The position numbers were made by a program, and so were the translations under genes. 54,452 nt of DNA. Origin: DASZTV01 sp035548055. GTDB taxonomy: Bacteria > Actinomycetota > Actinomycetes > JAFAQI01. Location: contig DASZTL010000024.1 in NCBI GenBank assembly GCA_035548055.1, forward strand, positions 1 through 54,452, written 5' to 3'. Under the pieces are notes generated by a model. It was not told where the DNA came from and made no database searches. It saw only the letters and a list, made by a program, of their open reading frames with translations. Positions 1 through 6,623 of this stretch are shown here, one piece after another (the first letter of the stretch is position 1; every line of letters begins with the position of its first letter).

Positions 1-141
1 CGAGATAACCCATCCGATGAACGTCCAGCCCAGGAAGAAGTTCAGTGCGAAGACACCTCCCTTGCTTGGGTGCTTTCGCGAGAACGCGATAAACGTCGGC
101 ACCCAATACGGGCCGACGAGTAGCAGCAGGATTAGCCCGAC
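1..141 (-). pseudogene. Fragment of a superinfection-immunity-like membrane protein
   Basis: Reading the minus strand from the IS boundary to the window start gives an open frame of about 46 residues: a hydrophobic stretch, then VGPYWVPTFIAFSRKH, then LNFFLGWTFIGWV. The P-x-x-IAF-R-KHP and LN-x-x-x-GWT-x-IGW pattern is that of the small two-helix superinfection immunity family (T4 Imm type). The reading frame runs off the window at its C-terminal side, and its N-terminal side is cut by the insertion sequence. Beyond the IS the same frame stays open (it would continue as LLDALGGV), so the IS probably sits at or near the start of this gene. The GC3 is lower than in neighbouring genes, which fits an acquired gene. 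Confidence 0.6.
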
Positions 142-165
142 TGACCTTCCCCCGCTTTCCCGGAC
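142..165 (+). repeat. Left terminal inverted repeat of the IS3 element
   Basis: It starts TGACCTTCCCCCGCT and matches the reverse complement of 1386-1409 at 22 of 24 positions. The outer end is preceded by CGAC at 138-141. Confidence 0.9.
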
Positions 166-206
166 ACCGAGTCTGAGGCGATGATCGCCTTGGAGAGGAG
201 TCCTGG

Positions 207-494
207 ATGCCTGCCCCTAAACCGTTGGAGTTCCGGCAGCGCGCGATCGAGCTGGTGAACCTGGGCGAGAAGCCGGTGGCGCAGATCGCGAAGGATCTGC
301 AGATCAGCGAGTCGTGTCTGCGGCGTTGGATGGATCAGGCCAGCGTTGAGGCCGGCCACAAACCCGGTGTGACCCGCGATGAGCGTGCTGAGCTGGTCGA
401 GCTGCGGCGCAAGACGCGGGTGCTGGAGATGGAGAACGAGATCCTCAAGCGGGCGGCCGCGTTCTTCGCCAGGGAGAACATCCTCCCAAAATGA
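207..494 (+). CDS. IS3-family transposase OrfA
   Basis: The 95-residue protein is the DNA-binding half of an IS3 transposase. Residues about 8-50 form the helix-turn-helix (QIAKDLQISESCLRRWM). Residues about 63-90 form a leucine-zipper-like coiled coil (ELVELRRKTRVLEMENEILK), used for multimerisation in this family. The ATG at 207 follows a GGAG ribosome-binding site in GAGAGGAGTCCTGG. It ends with CCA-AAA-TGA, where the TGA overlaps the ATG of orfB. In IS3 elements the active transposase is usually an OrfAB fusion made by -1 frameshifting; only four A residues are present here, so simple ATGA coupling is an alternative. Confidence 0.93.
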   Translation: MPAPKPLEFRQRAIELVNLGEKPVAQIAKDLQISESCLRRWMDQASVEAGHKPGVTRDERAELVELRRKTRVLEMENEILKRAAAFFARENILPK

Positions 495-1369
495 TGTTCC
501 CGGCAGTCGCGCAGATCAGCGCCGACGGCTTCCCCGTCCGCGTGGTCTGCCGGGTCCTGAAAGTCTCACCATCTGGCTATTACGACTGGTGCTCACGCCC
601 GGCCAGCGCGCGTGATGTGGAGGACGCCTACCTCATCGAGCGCATCCGGGCGATCCATGCCGGCTCTCGCCAGACCTACGGCGCTCCGCGGGTGCACGCC
701 GAGCTGCGGCTGGGACTCGGGCTGGCGATCGGCCGCAAGCGAGTCGAGCGGCTGATGCGCTGCACTGGCATTCAAGGCGTTCACCGCCGCCGTTGGCGGC
801 GCGGCGGCAAGCCATCCCCGGCGGTGTTCGAAGACCGGGTGCAACGCCGCTTCCACGCTGACGCACCCGACCGGCTGTGGTTCACCGACATCACCCAACA
901 CCGCACCGCAGAGGGATGGGTCTACTGCGCTGTGGTGCTCGACGTGTTCTCACGACGCGTCGTGGGCTGGTCCATCGCCGACCACCTGCGCACCGAGCTC
1001 GTCGCCGACGCCCTGGACATGGCACGCCTGCAACGCAAGCCCCCACCGCGCCAGACGATCCTTCACTCCGACCGCGGCACCCAGTACACGTCGTGGCTGT
1101 TCGGCAAACGGATGCGCGACGCCGGCCTGATGGGATCGATGGGCGCCGTCGGCTCCGCCTACGACAACGCCGCCATGGAGTCATTCTTCGGCTCGATGCA
1201 GATCGAGCTCCTCGACCGGCGAACCTGGCCCACCCGAGCCGGACTAGCCGCGGCGATCTTCGAATGGATCGAAGGCTTCTACAACCCGACCCGACGCCAC
1301 TCCGCAATCGGCTACCTCAGCCCCGTCGCCTTTGAAGCACTTCACACCGCGGCCCCAACCGCGGCATGA
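491..1369 (+). CDS. IS3-family transposase OrfB (integrase catalytic domain)
   Basis: The 292-residue protein has an HTH_21-like N-terminal part (about 45-105) and an rve integrase core (about 125-285). The catalytic triad is complete: D133 in LWFTDITQH, D194 in ILHSDRGTQY and E230 in AYDNAAMESFFG. This gives 60 residues between the aspartates and 35 between D and E, as expected for DD(35)E. The start ATG overlaps the orfA stop by 4 nt, in the -1 frame relative to orfA. Length is normal for the family and there is no internal stop. Confidence 0.95.
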   Translation: MMFPAVAQISADGFPVRVVCRVLKVSPSGYYDWCSRPASARDVEDAYLIERIRAIHAGSRQTYGAPRVHAELRLGLGLAIGRKRVERLMRCTGIQGVHRRRWRRGGKPSPAVFEDRVQRRFHADAPDRLWFTDITQHRTAEGWVYCAVVLDVFSRRVVGWSIADHLRTELVADALDMARLQRKPPPRQTILHSDRGTQYTSWLFGKRMRDAGLMGSMGAVGSAYDNAAMESFFGSMQIELLDRRTWPTRAGLAAAIFEWIEGFYNPTRRHSAIGYLSPVAFEALHTAAPTAA

Positions 1370-1385
1370 TCACCCAACCGAACCC

Positions 1386-1409
1386 GTCCGGAATAGCGGG
1401 GGAAGGTCA
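1386..1409 (-). repeat. Right terminal inverted repeat of the IS3 element
   Basis: It ends GCGGGGGAAGGTCA and is the inverted partner of 142-165, with 22 of 24 positions paired. CGAC follows directly at 1410-1413. Confidence 0.9.
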
Positions 1410-1410
1410 C

Positions 1411-1518
1411 GACGCCACCCAACGCGTCAAGAAGAACCTCCTGCGCGTCGACCCCCTCAACCCCAACACCTGGGACCGCGACGCCGCCGGCATCGGCCTG
1501 TCGAGGGTGCGCGCTTGA
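1411..1518 (+). pseudogene. 3' tail of an unrecognised gene cut by the IS
   Basis: Immediately right of the IS an open frame of 35 codons runs to TGA at 1516-1518. Its product contains TQRVKKNLLRV and NPNTWDRDAAGIGLS. Nearly every third codon position is G or C, which is the coding signature of this genome, so this looks like the end of a real gene rather than spacer. No start codon lies inside it, and its frame is closed by TAG at 133-135 on the far side of the IS. I do not recognise the family. It lies about 60 nt before an acyl-CoA dehydrogenase and could have belonged to the same fatty-acid or sterol degradation operon. Confidence 0.45.
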
Positions 1519-1578
1519 CCCACCCCGGGCGGCACTCGGGGTCCGCGCCGCCTCCCCAGCACGATGAATGGAGCTGTT

Positions 1579-2697
1579 GTGAGCACTCTGCTCAGTGACG
1601 AACACGAGGACTTGCGGCGGACCGTCCACCGGTTCCTCGACGACAAGTCGCCCGAGCCGGAAGTCCGCCGCCTCATGGCGACGGAGTCCGGTTACGACCC
1701 GGTCGTCTGGGAGCAGATGGCTGCCCAGCTCGGCCTGCAGGCGTTGATCATTCCCGAGAGCTACGGCGGGGCAGGGTTCGGCTACTTCGAGCTCACGCTG
1801 GTCTTGGAGGAGATGGGACGCGTCCTGCTGTGCGCTCCCTACTTCTCGACGGTCGCGCTCGCCGTCAACATGCTGCTGGCGATCGGTGACGAGGAAGCCA
1901 ACGCACGGTACCTGCCGGGAATCGCCACCGGCGCGACGATCGCCACGGTGGCTCTCGTGGAGAGGTCGGGCGGCTGGGCCGTTGACGACGTGGCGCTGCA
2001 AGCGTCGAAGGACGGCTCGACGTGGAAGCTCACCGGGGAGAAGCTCTACGTCCTTGATGGTGCGCTCGCCGACGTCGTACTCGTCGTGGCAAGAGCACCG
2101 CGCGGAGTGTCGGTCTTCGCGGTAGAGCGCGGAGCCGACGGCTTCACCAGCGAGTCGCTGTCGACCATGGACCTGACACGCAAGCAGGCCCGAATGGTGT
2201 TCTCGGGGACGCCGGCGAGACTCGTCGGAGCTGAAGGCGAGGGCGCAGCAGCGGTGACCACCATGCTCGACCTCGCGGCAGTCGCACTGGCTGCCGAGCA
2301 GGTCGGCGGCGCGCAACGAGTGCTGGACATGGCTGTGCAGTACGCGAAGAACCGGGTCCAGTTCGGCCGGCCGATCGGAAGCTTCCAGGCAATCAAGCAC
2401 AAGTGCGCCGACATGCTCGTCGAGGTCGAGTCCGCCAGGTCGGCTGCCTACTCCGCAGCCCAGGCGGCGGCGACCCAGGACGACGAGCTACCCGTCCTGG
2501 CGAGCCTCGCCAAGGCGTACTGCTCGGACGCCTACTTCCACGGCGCAGCGGAGAACATCCAGATCCACGGTGGGATCGGGTTCACGTGGGAGCACCCGGC
2601 ACATCTGTATTTCAAGCGGGCGAAGTCGTCCGAGCTGCTCTTCGGCGATCCCTTCTACCACCGCGAGCTTCTCGCGCAGCGGCTCGGCATCGACTGA
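1579..2697 (+). CDS. Acyl-CoA dehydrogenase
   Basis: The 372-residue flavoprotein belongs to the acyl-CoA dehydrogenase family, which introduces an alpha-beta double bond into acyl-CoA thioesters. The N-terminal helical domain contains PESYGGAGFGYFE, the middle beta domain follows, and the C-terminal four-helix domain ends with IQIHGGIGFTWEHPAHLYFK. That C-terminal motif is common in the actinobacterial FadE subunits that work in sterol side-chain degradation, often as heterotetramers of two different subunits. I chose GTG at 1579 because GGAG sits 5 nt upstream; ATG at 1564 is in frame but lacks a good site. The partner subunit may have been lost with the truncated upstream gene. Substrate is not predictable. 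Confidence 0.9.
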   Translation: MSTLLSDEHEDLRRTVHRFLDDKSPEPEVRRLMATESGYDPVVWEQMAAQLGLQALIIPESYGGAGFGYFELTLVLEEMGRVLLCAPYFSTVALAVNMLLAIGDEEANARYLPGIATGATIATVALVERSGGWAVDDVALQASKDGSTWKLTGEKLYVLDGALADVVLVVARAPRGVSVFAVERGADGFTSESLSTMDLTRKQARMVFSGTPARLVGAEGEGAAAVTTMLDLAAVALAAEQVGGAQRVLDMAVQYAKNRVQFGRPIGSFQAIKHKCADMLVEVESARSAAYSAAQAAATQDDELPVLASLAKAYCSDAYFHGAAENIQIHGGIGFTWEHPAHLYFKRAKSSELLFGDPFYHRELLAQRLGID

Positions 2698-2713
2698 CCA
2701 ACCGCGACCAGGG

Positions 2714-3370
2714 TCAGCGACGCGGCCGGGGCGACCGCCGCGCGGCGCCCTGCTCAGCGCGGACGATCAGTGCGTAACCCTGACGGGCGAGCTCGTCGGC
2801 CACCTCGTCGATCGGCGGCGGGTTCTCCGACCGCCGCTGCTCGAGGGCGAACATCAACGCGACGCCGAAGTGGGCGAACACGTCGTAGCGCGTCGGCAGG
2901 TCATCGCGGCCGGCGATTCCCTTGTAGACCTCTCGCCACCGCTCCTGTTGAGACGTGAGCGCAGGGCGCAGCACCTGCCGGTAGAAGGGGTCGGCGTACT
3001 GCGGATCACCGAACAGCACCAACCCGAGGAGCGGCGTCAGGTCGGTCAGCATGCTGATCATCTCGCGGTAGTACGCCACCACGCGCGCATGGCGATCGGC
3101 GATCGGCAAGTCGAACAGCGACTGCATCCGGTCCTCGCCGAGCTCGAACGCCTCCTGCAACGGACGCACCGCCGCCTCGTAGAACAGCTCCTCCTTGCTC
3201 TCGAAGTAGCGGTAGATGTTGCCTTCGCTGATCCGCGCCTCTGCGGCGATGTCCTTGATCGTCGTGCGGCCGACATCCCCACGCCGCGAGAAGGCCCGGC
3301 GCGCGGCGTCGAGAATCAGCTGCCGGCGCTCGTCGGCGGGCATCCACCGTGGGGTTGAGTGTTCATTCAC
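2714..3370 (-). CDS. TetR-family transcriptional regulator
   Basis: The protein of about 218 residues has an N-terminal TetR DNA-binding domain (ADERRQLILDAARRAF, then TTIKDIAAEARISEGNIYRYF, with FESKEELFYEA following) and a longer helical ligand-binding domain typical of the TetR_C family. It is convergent with the acyl-CoA dehydrogenase, 16 nt apart, so lipid-metabolism control is a reasonable guess but not proven. Possible starts are GTG at 3370 and ATG at 3343; neither has a clear ribosome-binding site. A near-perfect palindrome at 3392-3409, just upstream, is a good candidate for an autoregulatory operator. Confidence 0.9.
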   Translation of the reverse strand: MNEHSTPRWMPADERRQLILDAARRAFSRRGDVGRTTIKDIAAEARISEGNIYRYFESKEELFYEAAVRPLQEAFELGEDRMQSLFDLPIADRHARVVAYYREMISMLTDLTPLLGLVLFGDPQYADPFYRQVLRPALTSQQERWREVYKGIAGRDDLPTRYDVFAHFGVALMFALEQRRSENPPPIDEVADELARQGYALIVRAEQGAARRSPRPRR

Positions 3371-3391
3371 ACGGTGACTGTATGCCGCGCA

Positions 3392-3409
3392 GTCGCCCCA
3401 AGGGGCGAC
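3392..3409. promoter_or_regulatory. Candidate operator palindrome upstream of the TetR gene
   Basis: Two perfect 8-bp arms, GTCGCCCC and GGGGCGAC, are separated by AA. The site lies 22 to 39 bp upstream of the GTG start of the TetR gene, where autorepressing TetR proteins usually bind. A 2-nt loop is too short for an RNA hairpin of the full stem, which favours a DNA-binding site. Binding itself is inferred. Confidence 0.4.
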
Positions 3410-3433
3410 GTGATCGCGGTAAGCGCCAGCCCC

Positions 3434-3526
3434 AGGTGTCACCAATCAGCCGAAGTAGGTGTCACCCATCACCCGAAACACCGATACCTCTCACCCGAAG
3501 GCCAGGTGAGAGGTATCAGCCGAACT
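3434..3526. repeat. Four degenerate 23-nt tandem repeats
   Basis: Units lie at about 3434-3456, 3457-3479, 3481-3503 and 3504-3526. All share a TCA[G/C]CCGAA-like core near the same place in the unit. The first two match at 19 of 23 positions and both start AGGTGTCACC. The fourth starts AGGTGAGAGG, and the third carries the reverse complement of that part. The block lies between the TetR gene and tRNA-Lys and has no coding potential. Confidence 0.6.
3483..3517. repeat. 13-bp perfect inverted repeat inside the 23-nt repeat block
   Basis: GATACCTCTCACC at 3483-3495 pairs perfectly with GGTGAGAGGTATC at 3505-3517, with a 9-nt loop. It lies about 25 nt downstream of the tRNA-Lys gene on the minus strand. 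It could serve as a processing or termination hairpin for that tRNA, although no T tract follows. Confidence 0.6.
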
Positions 3527-3541
3527 AACACACACAAACGG

Positions 3542-3614
3542 TGGGCCGTGTGGGACTCGAACCCACAACCTACGGATTAAAAGTCCGCAGCTCTGCCAAT
3601 TGAGCTAACGGCCC
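3542..3614 (-). tRNA. tRNA-Lys (UUU)
   Basis: Read on the minus strand, the acceptor arm GGGCCGT pairs with ACGGCCC, the D arm contains GCTCAATTGGCAGAGC, the anticodon loop is CTTTTAA (anticodon TTT) and the T arm is GTGGG-TTCGAGT-CCCAC. CCA is not encoded. Confidence 0.96.
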
Positions 3615-3638
3615 TACGCGAAAGGCTAGTGGGGCGCT

Positions 3639-5315
3639 GTGTCGCGCGTGGGCACGCGGGAAGATGTCAGAGCGACAAGGCATCAGAGGACGGGGCGCAG
3701 ACGGATCTTCGCGACGAAGGTGTCACAGGTCGCTGCGTTCATCGGTCGATGGGCGCTGCGGATCAGCCTGCCGATCATGGGTGCCGCGACGATGCTCTCG
3801 CTGTTTCCCTACCATGCCACCCTTCAGGGCGCGCAGTTCCGCGTGCAAGGCAGCATCCTCACCGACCGCAACATCAGCGCGAACACCACCGTCGGCAGCT
3901 GGATCTTTCCGCACTTCAATGCGCTGCCCATCGGGGTCCACATCAGCCCGGTCGACGTCGACCTCGTCAAGATCGCGGACGCGGCCGCACCCAATCCGAA
4001 GCACTACGCCAACGGGCTACGGATAGACCTGCACCATCAGATTGGCCGCATCGCGGTCTGGCTGGCCGGCGAGGTGCTGGTCGGGATCATCCTGGGGCTC
4101 GCCATCGCGGTCGCGATCAACCTCGCGATCCGTCACGTGCGTCGCCAACCGTTGCGACCGGACGAGCTCACCCACCGGCTCTATCAGGCGATGGGGGTGG
4201 TCGCCACACTCATCGTCGTCATCGGCGTGGGGATCGTCACCTACCGGCCGAGCTGGCCGCGTGACTCCCGGCTCAACGGCACGCTCGCGAGCCTTCAGCT
4301 CTTCCCGCACCAGCTGAACTCGTACTACAACCAACACGCCAAGGCACTCGACGTGTTCAGCGCCGTTGCCGCCATCCAGGCGGGACTGCAGGAGCGGATC
4401 GCGCACACGTCGGTCGACCCGACCGCCTTCCGCATCATGTACATCTCGGACATGCACCTGGCCAGCACGTATCCCCTCGTGCAGCAGTACGCGAAGGACT
4501 TCGACGTCAGCCTGATCGTCAACACCGGCGACGAGTCGGAGTTCGGCACCAAGGCGGAGATGACCCCCGGCTATCTTGACCAGCTGCGCGCTGTCACCAA
4601 GGTGACACCCATGATCTGGCTGGCGGGCAACCACGACTCGCCGGCGACGGTCAAGGTGATGCGATCGATCCCCGGCGTGATGGTGCTCGGCACCAAGCAG
4701 CGCCTCCCCGACGGCAGCTACTCCGTCACCGCGCAGCAGCTCGCTGCGTACGGCCTGACGATCGCCGCGCTCCCCGATCCGAGGGTGTACGGCGCGCCCG
4801 GCGCCGACGGCTCCAATGACACCTCGGTCGTCGCCGGCCTCGAACGGAGCACGGCCGACCAGGCAGTCAAGGCCGTCCCGGAGACGAGCAGCTTCGACAT
4901 CTTCGCAACCCACGAGCCGGTCGCGATGACGCAGCTTGCGCACGACCTTTCCGGCCAGATCCGCCAGACCAACGCCGGGCATCTGCACGCGCAGAACACA
5001 GCAGGCGTGCAGAGCGGGTCGCGCATCACCCTTGTCGAAGGATCGACTGGTGCCGGCGGCCTGGACAACCTCAACCGCGGCACCCCCGCGCCACCGATCG
5101 AGTTCTCGATCGAGTCGGTGGCGGCGAACTGCCAGTTCACCGAGGTGGTCAGATTCCAGATCCGCGGCGCGGCGCCGACCACGATCGGTCCTGCATCGCC
5201 CGGATCGCCGCAGGTAACAGCAGCCACACGCTACTTCTCACCCCAGCAGGTCAGCCCGGATCGGCATTGCGGCACCGAGCTGGGCATCACCAGCCCGACA
5301 CCTGTTTCGCCGTGA
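3639..5315 (+). CDS. Membrane-anchored metallophosphoesterase
   Basis: The 558-residue protein has an N-terminal membrane region (helices about 40-58, 138-165 and 184-201) and a C-terminal calcineurin-like phosphoesterase domain. The metal-binding motifs are in order: D271-x-H273 in YISDMHLAS, G297-D298 in NTGDESEFG, GNHD at 330-333, a histidine in ATHEPVAM, and GHLH. The region between helices 1 and 2 is probably extracytoplasmic; with three helices the catalytic domain would be on the opposite side of the membrane from the N-terminus. Similar proteins occur in actinobacteria without an assigned substrate. The GTG start at 3639 lies 24 nt past the tRNA-Lys 5' end on the other strand. An in-frame GTG at 3648 is an alternative. 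Confidence 0.88.
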   Translation: MSRVGTREDVRATRHQRTGRRRIFATKVSQVAAFIGRWALRISLPIMGAATMLSLFPYHATLQGAQFRVQGSILTDRNISANTTVGSWIFPHFNALPIGVHISPVDVDLVKIADAAAPNPKHYANGLRIDLHHQIGRIAVWLAGEVLVGIILGLAIAVAINLAIRHVRRQPLRPDELTHRLYQAMGVVATLIVVIGVGIVTYRPSWPRDSRLNGTLASLQLFPHQLNSYYNQHAKALDVFSAVAAIQAGLQERIAHTSVDPTAFRIMYISDMHLASTYPLVQQYAKDFDVSLIVNTGDESEFGTKAEMTPGYLDQLRAVTKVTPMIWLAGNHDSPATVKVMRSIPGVMVLGTKQRLPDGSYSVTAQQLAAYGLTIAALPDPRVYGAPGADGSNDTSVVAGLERSTADQAVKAVPETSSFDIFATHEPVAMTQLAHDLSGQIRQTNAGHLHAQNTAGVQSGSRITLVEGSTGAGGLDNLNRGTPAPPIEFSIESVAANCQFTEVVRFQIRGAAPTTIGPASPGSPQVTAATRYFSPQQVSPDRHCGTELGITSPTPVSP

Positions 5316-5329
5316 CGATCGGGCGAGCC

Positions 5330-6598
5330 TCAGCCGATCCCAAGCATCGCCAGCGCCGCCGTCGTCTTGTCCTTGTGCTTCACCTGCAGGTAGATCGCGA
5401 CACCGACCGCGATGACGATGATCGCGCCGATCACGGCGAGCGCGATCTTCACCTTGCTGTACGGGCGGTCTCCGACGACCTCGGCGGTGTTCGCGTTGAC
5501 CAGCACCTGGTAGGTCTTGCCGGCATAGACGTACGACGCGATCCAGATCGGCAGCAACAGCAGCTTGAACATCAGCGCGGCGTACTGCACCGACATCGTC
5601 GCAACCCGCTGCTCGTCGCCGCCGATGTCACGACGGCAGTCGTCGCGAATGACGTCTTCCATCTTTCCCTTCGCGGTGACCAAACCGGTGTCGGGATCGA
5701 CGTCGTAGCGCACAGCCGTGTAGCCGGCCAGGTACTCCGGGTCGAAGGGCTGCGCCTGTGCGAGCGTCCAGGGACCCATCTTGTCGAGCTTCTCCTGCTC
5801 GAGGATGCTGCTCGCCGGCACGACCACGTCATCGAACGCCCGCGACACGTTGCCCGACGCGGGCCACCACCGCGTGTGCTGCACCTGGTGGGTCTCGGTG
5901 CGGCCGTTCACCGTCCGGGTCTCGGTCGTGTAGTAGTGCTCGCCGCGCTCGCCGGTATAGAAGGTCGCCGTCTGCGCGTCGTAGGTCCAGTGCGGAACGT
6001 ATGTGCCCTTGATGGCCTCCGTCGAGCCGACCTTCTTCAACGCGTTGGGCGCAAACCACCGCGTCTTCACCCACTTGCCGAACGCGGCGTTCGCGTCCTT
6101 CTTGACGATGCCGAACGGGAGCACGCCCTCGGGCGCGATGAGGCCTTCCGGATTGCTCAGCGCCAACAGCACGCCACCACAGAACTGGCACGCGCCGGAC
6201 AGCTCGTCCGTCTCGGTCGTGGCTCCGCAGCCCTGACACTTCAGCACCTGCTTGCCGACGGTCGCGACCCGCTTCTCCGGACGCGACGCCCACTCGTCGT
6301 AGGAGTGCTCATCGATCGTGTCGGTGGTCTCGATCGCCTGCTCAGCACCACAGGCCTGGCACTTCAGCATCGTCGTGCCGGGCTCGTAGGTCATCTGCGA
6401 TCCGCACGACTTGCAAGCGACCGAGAGCAGCGCGGCGACACCATCCGCACCGGTCACCAGCGGCGGGGGCGCCTGCGGTGCCGCCATCTGCGGTGCAACC
6501 TGCGGCGGCGGCATGCCCGGCGGCGGGGGTGGCGGTACCTCGCCCGCCGGGAACGGCGGCGGTACGTCGCCGGTAGGCAGCGACGGCGGCTCGGTCAT
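5330..6598 (-). CDS. Zinc-ribbon membrane protein, TFIIB-type (YdjG-like)
   Basis: The 422-residue protein starts with a proline-rich tail (residues about 1-50), followed by two double-CxxC zinc ribbons (CKSCG with CQACG, then CQGCG with CQFCG). A conserved middle domain contains YVPHWTYDAQT, and two hydrophobic segments lie near the C-terminus (about YAALMFKLLLLPIWIASYV and IALAVIGAIIVIAVGVAIYL). The ATG at 6598 follows AGGGGAGA. The gene lies 25 nt downstream of the SPFH gene on the same strand, so they form one transcription unit. In Bacillus subtilis a zinc-ribbon membrane protein (YdjG, with YdjH) acts with the SPFH protein YdjI to recruit PspA; this pair resembles that module, but no PspA gene is in the window. 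Confidence 0.8.
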   Translation of the reverse strand: MTEPPSLPTGDVPPPFPAGEVPPPPPPGMPPPQVAPQMAAPQAPPPLVTGADGVAALLSVACKSCGSQMTYEPGTTMLKCQACGAEQAIETTDTIDEHSYDEWASRPEKRVATVGKQVLKCQGCGATTETDELSGACQFCGGVLLALSNPEGLIAPEGVLPFGIVKKDANAAFGKWVKTRWFAPNALKKVGSTEAIKGTYVPHWTYDAQTATFYTGERGEHYYTTETRTVNGRTETHQVQHTRWWPASGNVSRAFDDVVVPASSILEQEKLDKMGPWTLAQAQPFDPEYLAGYTAVRYDVDPDTGLVTAKGKMEDVIRDDCRRDIGGDEQRVATMSVQYAALMFKLLLLPIWIASYVYAGKTYQVLVNANTAEVVGDRPYSKVKIALAVIGAIIVIAVGVAIYLQVKHKDKTTAALAMLGIG

Positions 6599-6623
6599 CG
6601 CGAGCATCTCCCCTGTTGCAACG

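Larger units (their letters stand above)
142..1409 (+). mobile_element. Complete IS3-family insertion sequence
   Basis: The element is 1268 bp and carries the two overlapping frames (orfA, orfB) typical of IS3 elements. Its ends are inverted repeats that begin TGACCTTCCCCCGCT and match at 22 of 24 positions. The 4 bp outside each end are identical (CGAC at 138-141 and 1410-1413), consistent with target-site duplication. Both reading frames are intact and the DDE residues are present, so the copy looks competent to move. The flanking coding fragments on the two sides are on opposite strands. Confidence 0.93.

Noticed and set aside
1342..2400. Minus-strand frame of 352 codons over the acyl-CoA dehydrogenase
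   Set aside because: It is antisense to a clear acyl-CoA dehydrogenase and reads into the IS end, with no family motif. Only its first part beyond the IS matters as flank of the immunity-like gene.
3434..3526. CRISPR-like array
   Set aside because: The 23-nt units follow each other without spacers, only four exist and no cas gene is near.
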